Assembly (NCBI RefSeq): GCF_000378445.1
Contig: NZ_KB899769.1
Span: forward strand, 1-14,328
Direction: 5' to 3'
DNA: 14,328 bases
Source of the DNA: Deinococcus aquatilis DSM 23025
GTDB lineage: Bacteria > Deinococcota > Deinococci > Deinococcales > Deinococcaceae
The translations under genes were made by a program, and so were the position numbers. Within the stretch, counting starts at the first letter, position 1; the number at the start of each line of letters is the position of its first letter. Shown in pieces: positions 1 to 7,317 of this stretch. The notes beneath the pieces are model-generated. The model was not told the origin of the DNA and made no database searches. It worked only from the letters and a program-made list of their open reading frames with translations.

Positions 1-210
1 AATGACCGACGACGCCCCTGCGCTTCCCGGGAAACGCTCAGCCAGCTCCCCATGCCGGACGTCCTTGGCTTGAAGGAGTGCCAGGACAACGAGAGAAAGC
101 AGTTCCACTTGGTTTTTGCGGTACTCCGGGAAATGAGCACAAAAGCAGCGCGTCAGATGGGTCAGCGTGGCAGGGGACGCGTTCTGTTTTGACGGATCAG
201 ACGGGAGATT
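1..210 (-). CDS. IS4-family transposase, N-terminal part (partial)
   Basis: Reading the minus strand from 210 down to 1 gives an open frame of 70 codons that runs off the window. It contains the segment HFPEYRKNQVELLSLVVLAL, followed by LLQAKDVRHGELAERFPGSAG and SSVI. This is the layout of IS4-family N-terminal regions: a hydrophobic helix of the 'LALLILALLQAR' type, then 'LAxxFPGxA', then the start of an 'SxxRRxxRFF'-like motif. No ATG, GTG or TTG lies in frame after the upstream stop (TGA at 213-211). The start is therefore unresolved: a CTG at 165 or 156, a non-canonical start, or a frameshift. The catalytic residues lie outside the window. The transposase assignment is fairly secure from the motif pattern, but the exact element is not identified. 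Confidence 0.7.
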
Positions 211-1597
211 TCAACCCCTCAACAAAGTGTCGGGTACTGAGGATCCGGCCACCGCTGCCGCCACCAAACAGGCCTACGCCACCTGGCTGCAAGGTCAGGG
301 ACTTCAGCAGTTCGAGGTCCAACTCAAACGGCGTCTGGGCGACGCCACCGTCTCGCAGTTGCGCACACAGCTTGGCCCGCAACTTGAAAAACTTGTGGCT
401 GGCACCCGGCAACTCGGTTCCGCTTCCACAGTCTGCGCCGCCTACCGGGCGCAGCTTCAGGGAGACACCTTCAATCTCCGTGCCAAACTGCCGCAGCTAG
501 GAACGCTCCTGACCCCAACGGGTTCCAGTCCGGCGACTCCTTCCAGCTCTCAGAACGCGTCCGGCCCTGCCGCCGTGCGCTACAGCGTCGCGCAGCTCTC
601 CTCTCTGGCCGGGCAGACGCTGGCGACCCTGCCCCAGTCCACAGGAGCCAGGGCCGCCGAGCAGGCGGTGCTGACCAAACTCCGCTCCCTGGGTTCGCAG
701 ATCGCAGTGACCGGAAAGGTGCAGCGCAGCCGTTCTCTGACCCAGAGCGATGATCGGCGCGAGGTGCGCTGGTCGGTGTACTGCTACCACATGGCTGGAG
801 ACGCCGCCAATCCTCCGCAGGGCCAGACGGTGACGGTGGTGGGCCGGGTCAGAGAATTTGACCGCGATACGTCCATCACCCTTGAAGACTGCCGGGTGGT
901 CAATGCAACGGGTCTCAAGGCATCGACTCTTCCCGTGGCGGACACGGCCTGGCGCTTCAAGAATCAGCCCGCAGAACGGTTTCTGGTCGCCGCAGGGCAG
1001 GGCCTGAAAGACAGCGCCATTCTGGGGGTCTATACCACCCAGTCCAGTGGGATCGGCGTGGGCGGCATGGTCCTGATCACCTATCCACCGGCGCTGTTTC
1101 TCAAGGACGGGACGGTCTACAACGACCCGTATTGGGCTCCTGGCAGTTTTAATGTCAAGCTTTCGCGGGAACTCGAGCCGCAGAAGTGGGGACAGTGGAC
1201 ACGTCAGGGACAGAATTTCAAGATTCGTTGGGGCGACGGTCAAACCGAGCTGTTTGAGGTGCAGGACGCTCTCAAACCTGCTCCGAGTGGATTGAAACTC
1301 ACAGGCGGCTATGAGTCGTTGGGCGGGGGCGGCAATACGGCCTTGGGAGGCGACGTGATGGTTGCAGTGGGCAGCAACTACACCTTCAAGCCGGACGGCA
1401 GCTTCACTGGTGGCCGATTTGCCGGAGCATCGACCTCCAATACAGCGGCCAGCAGCAGCGCAGCGAGTGCAGGCCGCTACTCGGTGCAGGGGTACAGCAT
1501 CACCCTGCGTCCGGCACGGGGCACAGAGCAGCGCCTGCTGTTCTACCGCTTTGGAGACGCCCTGCACATCGGTGGCTCCGACTTCGTGCAGGATTGA
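167..1597 (+). CDS. 5'-truncated hypothetical protein with OB-fold-like and lipocalin-like regions, disrupted by an IS
   Basis: The longest open frame starts at GTG 167, but that codon and the first ~25 codons lie inside the IS that ends at 242. Native sequence begins at about 243 (residues DPATAAATKQAY). The true N-terminus, probably with a signal peptide, is missing. Residues ~27-110 are predicted helical and end in a Ser/Pro/Thr-rich linker. Residues ~175-245 look like a small OB fold: 'IAVTGKV', a central 'WSVYCY', 'GQTVTVVGRVREF' and 'TLEDCRVV'. Residues ~375-476 are Gly-rich beta sequence (YTFKPDGSF, then GRYSVQGYSITLRP, then GDALHIGGSDF), like small lipocalin-like barrels. No enzyme motif is visible and the function is unknown. 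The gene converges with the mannosidase gene 194 bp away. With its 5' end and promoter removed it is probably a pseudogene, although the remaining frame is open throughout. Confidence 0.7.
   Translation: MAGDAFCFDGSDGRFQPLNKVSGTEDPATAAATKQAYATWLQGQGLQQFEVQLKRRLGDATVSQLRTQLGPQLEKLVAGTRQLGSASTVCAAYRAQLQGDTFNLRAKLPQLGTLLTPTGSSPATPSSSQNASGPAAVRYSVAQLSSLAGQTLATLPQSTGARAAEQAVLTKLRSLGSQIAVTGKVQRSRSLTQSDDRREVRWSVYCYHMAGDAANPPQGQTVTVVGRVREFDRDTSITLEDCRVVNATGLKASTLPVADTAWRFKNQPAERFLVAAGQGLKDSAILGVYTTQSSGIGVGGMVLITYPPALFLKDGTVYNDPYWAPGSFNVKLSRELEPQKWGQWTRQGQNFKIRWGDGQTELFEVQDALKPAPSGLKLTGGYESLGGGGNTALGGDVMVAVGSNYTFKPDGSFTGGRFAGASTSNTAASSSAASAGRYSVQGYSITLRPARGTEQRLLFYRFGDALHIGGSDFVQD
224..242. repeat. 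Terminal inverted repeat of the left IS copy (19 bp)
   Basis: The sequence AAAGTGTCGGGTACTGAGG at 224-242 is the exact reverse complement of 14068-14086. Bases on either side of the two copies differ, so 19 bp is the full shared length. One copy sits just outside the 5' end of a transposase frame and the other overlaps the stop codon of a transposase frame, as expected for the two ends of one IS type. Confidence 0.8.
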
Positions 1598-1791
1598 GAG
1601 GCGGCCAGTCTTCAGCAGCTCCTGAATTTATAGGCCATGACCGGGCGACCCATCAGCCGGGAGGCGTACCCGGAGGTTGCCGCAGGAAGCTGACCAGAAA
1701 TCGGTGGCGGTAGGGATCCGGGTGTATTTCCTGGGAGCGCCGTCACTCTCGATCACTCCTTTGCCCAGCTCAGAGCTGCTTGTGAAAATCC

Positions 1792-3111
1792 TCAATCTCT
1801 GGGAGAGGAGGTCAGGCCGTTGGACGTGGTGTGTTGGGCACTTTCTGGCTGTAGGGAGGCGAGAACAAACTCTGCGAAGAGGCTATTGGCCCAGGCGAAC
1901 CAGGGCCGGGTAAAGTGGGCCGGATCGTTGGGATGAAAGCTTTCATGCATGTAGTGGGTGCCTGCGGTGGTGGCCGTCAGGGTGTTCAGCAACTGCTGTC
2001 GTTCAGCTTGATCTGTAGAGGTAAGACCCTGCATCGCCAGCGCAATCGGCCAGATCAGGCCACCGGGGGTGTGCGGACTCCCCACTCCCGCCGCATATCG
2101 ACCCGAAAAATAGGTGGAATTGTGGGGGCTGAGGATAAATCTCCGGGTTCGGAGGTACAGCGGATCATCTGCTGGGCAGTAACCCAGATAGGGCAGGGAC
2201 AGCAGACTTGGCACGTTGGCATCATCCATCAGCAGGTGGTGGCCGAGGCCATCTGTTTCGTAGGCATAGATCTGGCCGTGGACCGGATGCTGGACCGTGC
2301 CGTGCGCGTGGATGCCCTGTTGGATCTCGTTGCGAAGTGCCGAGGCACAAGCAGCCAGCTCGGTGTCTCCCAACGCCTCCCGCGCCATCTGAGCCAGTTG
2401 GCCCAGCACCACCACTGCAAACATGTTGGCCGGAATCAGGTAGCCGTAGGTACAGGCATCGTCGCTGGGGCGAAAGCCTGACCACACCATCCCGGTGTAG
2501 GCCACTGGGCTGCCGCGCCCGCCGTGCGTGAGGGTATCGCTGGGCAGCAGAGGGTCAGGGCGCTCAAAGGTATAGGGGGAATCCTCGTGGTGGCGCTGCT
2601 CCGTCCGCATCACCCGGAGCACGGTTTGCAGCATCTCCCGCACGGCCTCACTGAAAACCGTTTCATCCTGGGTGGTCCGCCAGTACCGGTACAGCAACGA
2701 CACGGGGTAACACAGCGAATCCAGCTCGAATTTACGTTCCCAGACCCAGTCGCCCTTGGGAGGACGGTCAGCCGTATGGCCGCTGTTGTCCGGCTCTGCA
2801 TTGAAGGCGTTGGCGTAGGGGTCGATCAGGAGATACCGCGCCTGCCGTTCGATCAGGCCCGAAATCAGTCGGCGCAGCCCGGCATCATGGGTGGCCAGAG
2901 GCAAGTAGGGGCTGACCTGTGCCGAGGAATCCCGCAGCCACATGGCCGGAATATCTCCGGTGAACACGAAACTGGTGCCGTCATCCAGAAGGCGAACCGT
3001 CGTTTCGAGGGTGTTGGGAAAACAACAGGCAAAAGCATCGGCCAACGCTGGCTGATCGCGCAGACGGTCCTGCATCTCGGCTTTCAGGTGCTCGACAGCT
3101 GGATAGATCAT
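1792..3111 (-). CDS. GH125 exo-alpha-1,6-mannosidase (metal-independent alpha-mannosidase)
   Basis: This 439-residue protein matches glycoside hydrolase family 125 (formerly DUF1237) over its full length. These are inverting (alpha/alpha)6-barrel enzymes that remove non-reducing alpha-1,6-linked mannose. Visible landmarks are [10 protein letters not shown] (30-39), [16 protein letters not shown] (51-66), [18 protein letters not shown] (212-229) and [13 protein letters not shown] (385-397). The Asp pair at 217/218 and Glu390 sit where the catalytic acid and base of characterised GH125 enzymes lie (Asp220 and Glu393 in the clostridial enzyme). The start chosen is the ATG of MIYPAVEH at 3111, because GAGGAG lies 7 bases upstream; an open frame extends to 3255 but adds no conserved sequence. 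There is no signal peptide, so the enzyme is probably cytoplasmic and acts on imported mannosides. It stands alone: no transporter or regulator is adjacent. Confidence 0.9.
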   Translation of the reverse strand: MIYPAVEHLKAEMQDRLRDQPALADAFACCFPNTLETTVRLLDDGTSFVFTGDIPAMWLRDSSAQVSPYLPLATHDAGLRRLISGLIERQARYLLIDPYANAFNAEPDNSGHTADRPPKGDWVWERKFELDSLCYPVSLLYRYWRTTQDETVFSEAVREMLQTVLRVMRTEQRHHEDSPYTFERPDPLLPSDTLTHGGRGSPVAYTGMVWSGFRPSDDACTYGYLIPANMFAVVVLGQLAQMAREALGDTELAACASALRNEIQQGIHAHGTVQHPVHGQIYAYETDGLGHHLLMDDANVPSLLSLPYLGYCPADDPLYLRTRRFILSPHNSTYFSGRYAAGVGSPHTPGGLIWPIALAMQGLTSTDQAERQQLLNTLTATTAGTHYMHESFHPNDPAHFTRPWFAWANSLFAEFVLASLQPESAQHTTSNGLTSSPRD

Positions 3112-3118
3112 AGGTGGA

Positions 3119-3124
3119 CTCCTC
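3119..3124 (-). promoter_or_regulatory. Ribosome binding site deciding the GH125 start
   Basis: On the minus strand GAGGAG is followed by 7 bases and then the ATG at 3111. The ATG at 3126 overlaps this site and has no comparable site of its own, so 3111 is the better start. Confidence 0.65.
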
Positions 3125-3368
3125 ATCAGGCAGGAGAGTGACGACGCAGCCGGACGGTTTCGCGGGCGACCGCCTGCCAGACGAAAGAATTCGTGCCTTC
3201 GTTCCAACTGCGAACTCCAGTCCGTTTCTGGTGGCGCGTCTGCCCGTTCACCCACCCAGCTTACGAGGTTTGGTTCGCAGGCTGCTCAACGGGCAAACTG
3301 TTCCAGCCTGAATACCCGCAGCAACTGGCATGAACTGGCCGCTTTCCACATGATCCAGAGCAACCTAT

Positions 3369-3374
3369 CTGTTT
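3369..3374. repeat. Target-site duplication, left copy
   Basis: CTGTTT abuts the left inverted repeat and is repeated exactly at 4702-4707 next to the right inverted repeat. This is what insertion of the element at this site would produce. Confidence 0.7.
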
Positions 3375-3392
3375 CAATGGTTCGGACAGTTT
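3375..3392. repeat. Left terminal inverted repeat of the internal IS
   Basis: The 18-bp sequence CAATGGTTCGGACAGTTT is exactly complementary to 4684-4701. The match stops at the next inner base (C here, T in the other arm). Confidence 0.9.
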
Positions 3393-3457
3393 CGATGGGC
3401 AAAAGAGCTGGGTCTCCTTTAGGGTGAGGTTGTCAACACCGGCACCAAGGAGACCCC

Positions 3458-4684
3458 ATGAATATTCTACCCATCCTGCTCACTCTAGCCTCCGTCCCTG
3501 CCCACCAATACCGATTTTTGAGCGAGCTGTTGCCAGTCTGGTTGTCCATCCCGGGGCGACTCAATGCATTAAGTTTCAGCCGCTACAGCGGCTGGAACGA
3601 AAAAACCTTTCGTCGACAGTTCACCAGTGCCCTTCCTTGGCACGCTCTACAGTTGATCTTGGTGCAGCTCTTGATCCGGTGCCGGGCGTTGGTTCCGCGT
3701 TTCGTCCTGGTCATGGACGCGAGCTTTCTTCCGAAATCGGGACGCCAGACCTACGGTCTGGGGTCGTATTGGAAGAGCTGCGTTGTACGGGCCGAAAGCG
3801 GCTGAGAACTGTCTTGTCTTGCCTTGATGAGTTGGGTGGGGCATCATGTGTTCCCGATCAGTCTCCGGCAGACACGCCCCAAAGCAGAAAAAGCTGATCG
3901 GCTCAAGCAATACCTTGACCAATTGCGGGTCTTGTTGAGGAAACACCGCGTCTGGCTCAGAACCTACGCGCCGGTTCTGGTCGCGGATGGTCAGTACGCC
4001 AAGAGAGTCTTCTTCGACCTGTGCCGTGACGAGGGCTTCGCCTTCGTCACCAAACTCGCGGTGAACGCCAATCTGCTGATTCCCTTCACGGGTCAGCATC
4101 CCAAAAGACGTGGTGGACGGCAGAAGTGGGAAAAGAAAGTCGATTTTTGTGACTTCGCGGGTTGGACAGGGGTGGCGGGGAGTGAGCGCGAGCAGGTCTG
4201 GACGCGGGTGGTGTGGGCACCTCACTTCGGATGTTATGTTCGCGTGATTGTCATCCAAACGGTAGACCTTGCTGGCAAAGTTCGGGGTCATGTGGTGTTG
4301 TACAGCACCGATACGGGCAGGCCCGCCGAACAGATTCGGGCACTGTACAGTGCCCGGTTTCAGTTGGAGTTCGTCTTCCGTGATGCCAAGCAGCACGCCT
4401 CACTCACGACGTGCCAGTTGCGCTCGAAGAAAGGCTTGGAGAATCACTGGAATGCCTCCATGCTGACCGTAAGTCTCGCTCGGGCTGAACAGTTTCTTCG
4501 CGTCGCTGCCCTGACGGGACAGCCTGCTCAGCAGATCGTTTTTTCGATGGAAGACGCCAAACGAAGGGCTTTCAACCTCCTCTTCGCCCAGCGAATCTTC
4601 GCCAATCTAGGTCTGTCACAGCGTTTTGAAGAATTACAGAATCATCCCACTAGGCCGCTTGATCTCGGTGTCAAAGCCGCTTAA
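3458..4684 (+). pseudogene. IS4-family transposase with in-frame TGA (nonsense) at codon 116
   Basis: Translation starts at ATG 3458 behind AAGGAG. The frame reads 115 codons to TGA at 3803-3805 and then continues open in the same frame to 4684, 408 codons in all. The stop replaces a residue in 'RAESG*ELSCLAL', where related transposases read 'RAERGLELSLL'. A Leu codon (TTA or TTG) changed to TGA by one base is the simplest origin; no frameshift is needed. The catalytic triad is present: Asp in LVMDASFLPKSG, Asp in VLVADGQYAKR, and Glu in YSARFQLEFVFRDAK, which fits the Y-x2-R-x3-E-x6-K signature of the IS4 family. The first two thirds of the RNase-H fold are split by the stop, so no active protein is expected unless the TGA is read through. 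A fragment could restart at TTG 3824 or ATG 3827 but would lack the first Asp. Confidence 0.88.
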
Positions 4685-4701
4685 AACTGTCCGAACCATT
4701 G
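4684..4701. repeat. Right terminal inverted repeat of the internal IS
   Basis: This is the reverse complement of 3375-3392 with no mismatch. Its first base overlaps the last base of the transposase stop codon. Confidence 0.9.
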
Positions 4702-4707
4702 CTGTTT
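4702..4707. repeat. Target-site duplication, right copy
   Basis: CTGTTT directly follows the right inverted repeat and matches 3369-3374. Confidence 0.7.
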
Positions 4708-4850
4708 ACGGATTTCAATTGAAAGGTCCATATCAGGGCTTCCAATCTGGCTTGCCAGGCTCTGTGCAACCACAGCAAGAAAGAGTATGGACGGCGCGGT
4801 ATAGAGACTGAGGCTGCGTGACCAGCAGTCCTGTCAGATCAAGTAGACAG

Positions 4851-4872
4851 ACCAGACTTCCCACAGTCCGGT
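4851..4872. terminator. Possible hairpin terminator downstream of the cyclopropane synthase gene
   Basis: ACCAGACT and AGTCCGGT can pair over 8 positions (one wobble) around a 6-base loop, 33 bp past the stop of the minus-strand gene. No U-run follows on either strand, so intrinsic termination is only a possibility. Confidence 0.3.
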
Positions 4873-4905
4873 TTGACACATGACTTGCCAGAACCCTTTT
4901 CCCCT

Positions 4906-6291
4906 TCAGACAGCAGTTTCCGTTCCATCCAGCGCCTGTTGATAGGGCGTCAGTTCTACATCGGCACGGTGGAGAGGCAGCTCAGCATTGCCGTTGGCGG
5001 TGGGCCTTGCCAACAGGCTCTGCACGACTCCAATTCGTCCGGCAGCAAACGAGTCCGCGCTGCCTGCCATGTACAGCCGCCAGATGCGGTAGGTCACTTC
5101 ATCCGTCAGACGAACCACCTCATCATGCCGCTGTTCCAGGCGGCGCACCCATTCCCGCAGCGTCAGGGCGTAATGTTCGCGCATGTTTTCCACGTCACGG
5201 ATCTCGAAACCGGTTCGTTCGGCGTAGCCCAGCAGCTCGTTGAGCGGGCGCAGTTCTCCGTCTGGGAACACATATTCCTGCATGAAGGAATGTTTGCCGA
5301 GATAGCCTTCGAGCACCCGCGCCCACGGCTGAAGAAATGGAGGCGTGATTGCGGGGACAATGCCGTGGTTGAGAAAGAGCCCGCCTGGACGGAGCAGACG
5401 GTAGGCTTCAGCGAAATAACCCGGCAGCCTGGCGCGTCCCACATGCTCCACCATGCCCACGCTGGCGATCTTGTCAAAAGTCCGTTGCGGCGGCAGATCG
5501 CGGTAATCCCGGAGTTCGAACGACACCCGGTCGGCCACGCCTGCAGCCTCGGCCCGCGTTCGGGCAACCTCAAGCTGGGCCGGACTGAGAGTAATTCCAG
5601 TAACCCGCACGCCGTAAGTCTGGGCTGCGTAAATGGCCAGACCTCCCCATCCGCTGCCGATATCCAGCAATTCCTCACCCGGCTTCAGGCGCAATTTACG
5701 GCAGATCCGGTCAAGCTTGATGCGCTGGGCTTCTTCCAGAGATTCTCGGCCAGTGGGAAAATAGGCGCAGGAATATACCATCCGCTCATCAAGCCAGAGC
5801 GCGTAAAAATCGTTGCCAATATCGTAGTGCGACTGAATAGCCTGGGCGTCCCGGTCTTTCGAGTGTGCCTCTCCCTGAAGCGGAGAAACGTATCTGGGGC
5901 GCGGCGGGTGGTCATGGGCAGGCAGGGCCAACAGCAGCGGAAGAAGTTGCAGGGCTGTTTTTGGCTGAAAAAGCCGGGCTGCAATGGCCGCGCCCTGAGC
6001 CATCAGGACCTCTACGTCGCCCTCCAGGTCATAGTCACCGTACAGGTAGCCCTCGGCCACGCTCAGGTCGCTGGGCGGCAACAGCATTCGGCGCAGTGCA
6101 CCCGCCCGGTTCAGCACCAGTGTCAACCGTGCGTCCTCTGGCCCTTCCTCAAAGCCGTCCCAGAGGCGGACATGGAGGGCACGGGTCTCGGGCGGACCAA
6201 ACATCAGCCGTAACAGCAGGCGGGTGGCCTGCAAACTGCGTTGATGCTGCCCCAGAACAATCGGGGGGAATAATCGGGGGGTTATAGCCAC
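4906..6291 (-). CDS. cfa: Cyclopropane-fatty-acyl-phospholipid synthase
   Basis: This 461-residue SAM-dependent enzyme adds a methylene bridge across cis double bonds of unsaturated acyl chains in membrane phospholipids. It has the usual N-terminal lipid-binding region (1-150, with 'SVAEGYLYGDYDLEGDV' at 77-93) and a methyltransferase domain. Landmarks are SHYDIGNDFYALWLD (154-168), YSCAYF with the conserved Cys at 175, the SAM-binding LDIGSGWGG (209-217), VGMVEHVG (278-285) and FLNHGI (306-311). Cys175, Glu282, His309 and Tyr374 correspond to residues that hold bicarbonate in the E. coli enzyme; that is alignment by eye. The start is GTG 6291, chosen because AAAGGAG lies 6 bases upstream. 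The protein is soluble or peripheral at the inner membrane face. It is transcribed alone, away from the sulfonate operon. Confidence 0.93.
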   Translation of the reverse strand: MAITPRLFPPIVLGQHQRSLQATRLLLRLMFGPPETRALHVRLWDGFEEGPEDARLTLVLNRAGALRRMLLPPSDLSVAEGYLYGDYDLEGDVEVLMAQGAAIAARLFQPKTALQLLPLLLALPAHDHPPRPRYVSPLQGEAHSKDRDAQAIQSHYDIGNDFYALWLDERMVYSCAYFPTGRESLEEAQRIKLDRICRKLRLKPGEELLDIGSGWGGLAIYAAQTYGVRVTGITLSPAQLEVARTRAEAAGVADRVSFELRDYRDLPPQRTFDKIASVGMVEHVGRARLPGYFAEAYRLLRPGGLFLNHGIVPAITPPFLQPWARVLEGYLGKHSFMQEYVFPDGELRPLNELLGYAERTGFEIRDVENMREHYALTLREWVRRLEQRHDEVVRLTDEVTYRIWRLYMAGSADSFAAGRIGVVQSLLARPTANGNAELPLHRADVELTPYQQALDGTETAV

Positions 6292-7127
6292 AGTTCACTC
6301 CTTTGAAGCCGATTTTCTAGCTGCATTCAAGAATTTCAGGCAGCAGATCAACACCGCCCTTTGTGACCTGAGTCAAGGTGCTTGTACCCAAGATGTCTGT
6401 GTTGGAAAACCTACCGTTGGGGTGCGTCAGTTCTCCTCTTCCTTTCCTCAATTCATGAGGACGCCAGCACCGTCCCCATGCCTCTTGGGGAATCGGGCCG
6501 AATGACAGCACCAGAAAAAACTTCCGAAGCTTCCATTCTCCGAAATTCACTCCGTTCGGTCAACGACAGACGATTCTTTGACCAATGCTTCAAGGTTCCG
6601 CGACTTTCTTCTGACCATACGGTTGTCCTGCAACAAATCGCCACTTTGCTGCTACCTTCTCTCCTCCAGAGTTTCGATGATCAATCACTTCCTGCGCCTG
6701 ATGGTGCCCGTTCCGTTGTCGATTTTTCCAGGAGATACGTCTGTGACAGCCAGCAGAGAGCTTCATCCAGTCGGGCACCACTCTCAAACTTGTTCGCAGG
6801 GGGCACCTGACCACCGTACTGCTCTATGCATTTCATAATCAATCCAGAATTGTCTGAAGTGTTTTACCCTGTTTCTCATTCTCGCGCTGTCGATCAATCT
6901 CCTTCCAGAACGCTGTATTTAGGTGCGCCGCAAACCTGACGTTTCACAACCCATTCCACAGATTGGCACAATAAACGGCATATTCCAGAGGGAAAGAGAT
7001 CGTAGGCCGTGCGTCTTCCCTGAAGTCTGCGGAAGGCGCTGACCCTGTGCATGATTGGCGTGAGCAGGAGACGACGGTGCTCAGGTCAGCCATGCGTACT
7101 CAGGGCAAAGGCATTGGCCTCTAATAG
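6292..7127. other. Gene-poor, AT-richer spacer with short minus-strand open stretches
   Basis: Between the divergent cyclopropane synthase and sulfonate operon there is about 0.8 kb with visibly lower GC than its neighbours. No long open frame has a good ribosome site or recognisable motif. On the minus strand, 6839-6943 is open for 34 codons without a start (reading ...FWKEIDRQRENEKQGKTL...). It is followed 2 bases later by a 51-codon ORF at 6836-6681 that begins MKCIEQYGG. Their composition is protein-like, so decayed genes are possible, but I recognise neither. The cfa promoter should also lie here; I could not place it confidently. Confidence 0.35.
6681..6836 (-). CDS. Short hypothetical ORF (51 residues), doubtful
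   Basis: ATG 6836 opens a 51-codon frame ending at TGA 6683-6681. The protein is hydrophilic with a central helix-like segment (RLDEALCWLSQTYLLEKS). No clear ribosome binding site precedes the ATG. The frame stays partly open beyond its stop, as a broken gene might. It resembles nothing I can name; chance occurrence is a real alternative. Confidence 0.2.
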   Translation of the reverse strand: MKCIEQYGGQVPPANKFESGARLDEALCWLSQTYLLEKSTTERAPSGAGSD

Positions 7128-7156
7128 TTGACAAGTTTTGTAAACTGCTCTACGGT
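7128..7156 (+). promoter_or_regulatory. Promoter of the sulfonate operon
   Basis: A perfect -35 box TTGACA (7128-7133), a 17-base spacer and a weak -10 TACGGT (7151-7156) precede the leader ORF. Transcription would start near 7163, giving roughly 80 bases before the leader peptide and about 350 before ssuD. A strong -35 with a weak -10 is common at regulated promoters. Confidence 0.6.
7134..7146. promoter_or_regulatory. Palindrome between -35 and -10, candidate operator
   Basis: AGTTT-TGT-AAACT is a perfect 5-bp inverted repeat with a 3-bp centre. It fills most of the promoter spacer, where a bound repressor would block RNA polymerase. Which regulator binds is unknown; none is encoded nearby. 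Confidence 0.4.
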
Positions 7157-7245
7157 AACCCCAACCCGAATACGGGTCACGCTCAACCAGTGCGGTGACA
7201 GGCCGAACAGACAAATCGGCTTGCCCCCGCCCTCCGGGAGATCTT

Positions 7246-7317
7246 ATGACGTACTGCCAGCCTGATCGCCACCACCTGACCCCCTGTCCGGGGCGAATGT
7301 GTTGTTGTCGCGCCTGA
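7246..7317 (+). CDS. Cysteine-rich leader peptide of the sulfonate operon (23 residues)
   Basis: ATG 7246 follows GGGAG (7236-7240) by 5 bases, an almost ideal ribosome site. The frame encodes 23 residues and stops at TGA 7315. Five are Cys: at positions 4 and 14, and a run at 19-21 encoded by three consecutive TGT codons at 7300-7308. The C-terminal part reads GRMCCCRA. Cys is normally one of the rarest residues, and the operon supplies sulfur for cysteine synthesis. This is the logic of amino-acid leader peptides: when charged tRNA-Cys is scarce the ribosome stalls on the Cys run and alters folding or Rho access of the RNA ahead of ssuD. Polycysteine leader ORFs acting as cysteine-responsive attenuators are known before sulfur genes in mycobacteria. 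Its use here is inference from position, ribosome site and codon content. An internal ATG at 7297 would give a six-residue MCCCRA. Confidence 0.72.
   Translation: MTYCQPDRHHLTPCPGRMCCCRA

Larger units (their letters stand above)
1..242 (-). mobile_element. 5' end of an IS4-family insertion sequence (cut by window edge)
   Basis: The segment holds the N-terminal coding part of a transposase on the minus strand and ends at 242 in a 19-bp sequence that recurs in inverted orientation at 14068-14086, where another IS copy begins. Shared ends plus transposase halves on the same strand indicate two copies of one IS type in the same orientation. The IS boundary falls inside the hypothetical gene that continues to 1597. 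The family call rests on the N-terminal pattern of the encoded protein. The rest of this copy lies outside the window. Confidence 0.75.
3112..3374. other. Intergenic region upstream of the GH125 gene
   Basis: About 260 bp lie between the mannosidase start and the inserted IS. It should carry the GH125 promoter on the minus strand, but I see no convincing -35/-10 pair. Open stretches here are short and without recognisable protein content. The IS may have separated the gene from part of its control region. Confidence 0.4.
3375..4701 (+). mobile_element. Complete IS4-family insertion sequence, 1327 bp, inactivated
   Basis: Its ends are perfect 18-bp inverted repeats (CAATGGTTCGGACAGTTT at 3375-3392 and its reverse complement at 4684-4701). 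It is directly flanked by CTGTTT at 3369-3374 and 4702-4707, a 6-bp target-site duplication. Inside is one transposase frame with DDE and YREK motifs, interrupted by a single stop. The ends share no resemblance with those of the IS copies at the window edges, so this is a different element. Intact ends mean it could still be moved by a transposase supplied by another copy. Confidence 0.9.

Noticed and set aside
1..192. Plus-strand open frame entering from the left edge and ending at TGA 190-192
   Set aside because: It is antisense to the transposase N-terminal part, which carries recognisable IS4-family wording.
497..1567. 356-codon minus-strand open frame
   Set aside because: It is antisense to the hypothetical gene, with Cys/His/Arg-rich content typical of a shadow frame in GC-rich DNA and no motif.
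2524..3141. 205-codon plus-strand frame, and another at 1915-2481
   Set aside because: Both are antisense to the GH125 gene; the mannosidase motifs decide the strand.
4873..6213. 446-codon plus-strand open frame
   Set aside because: It lies wholly antisense to the well-supported cyclopropane synthase and has no recognisable domain.
6382..6810. 142-codon plus-strand frame in the cfa-ssu spacer
   Set aside because: There is no ribosome site, an ordinary base distribution and no motif; minus-strand stretches in the same place look at least as protein-like.
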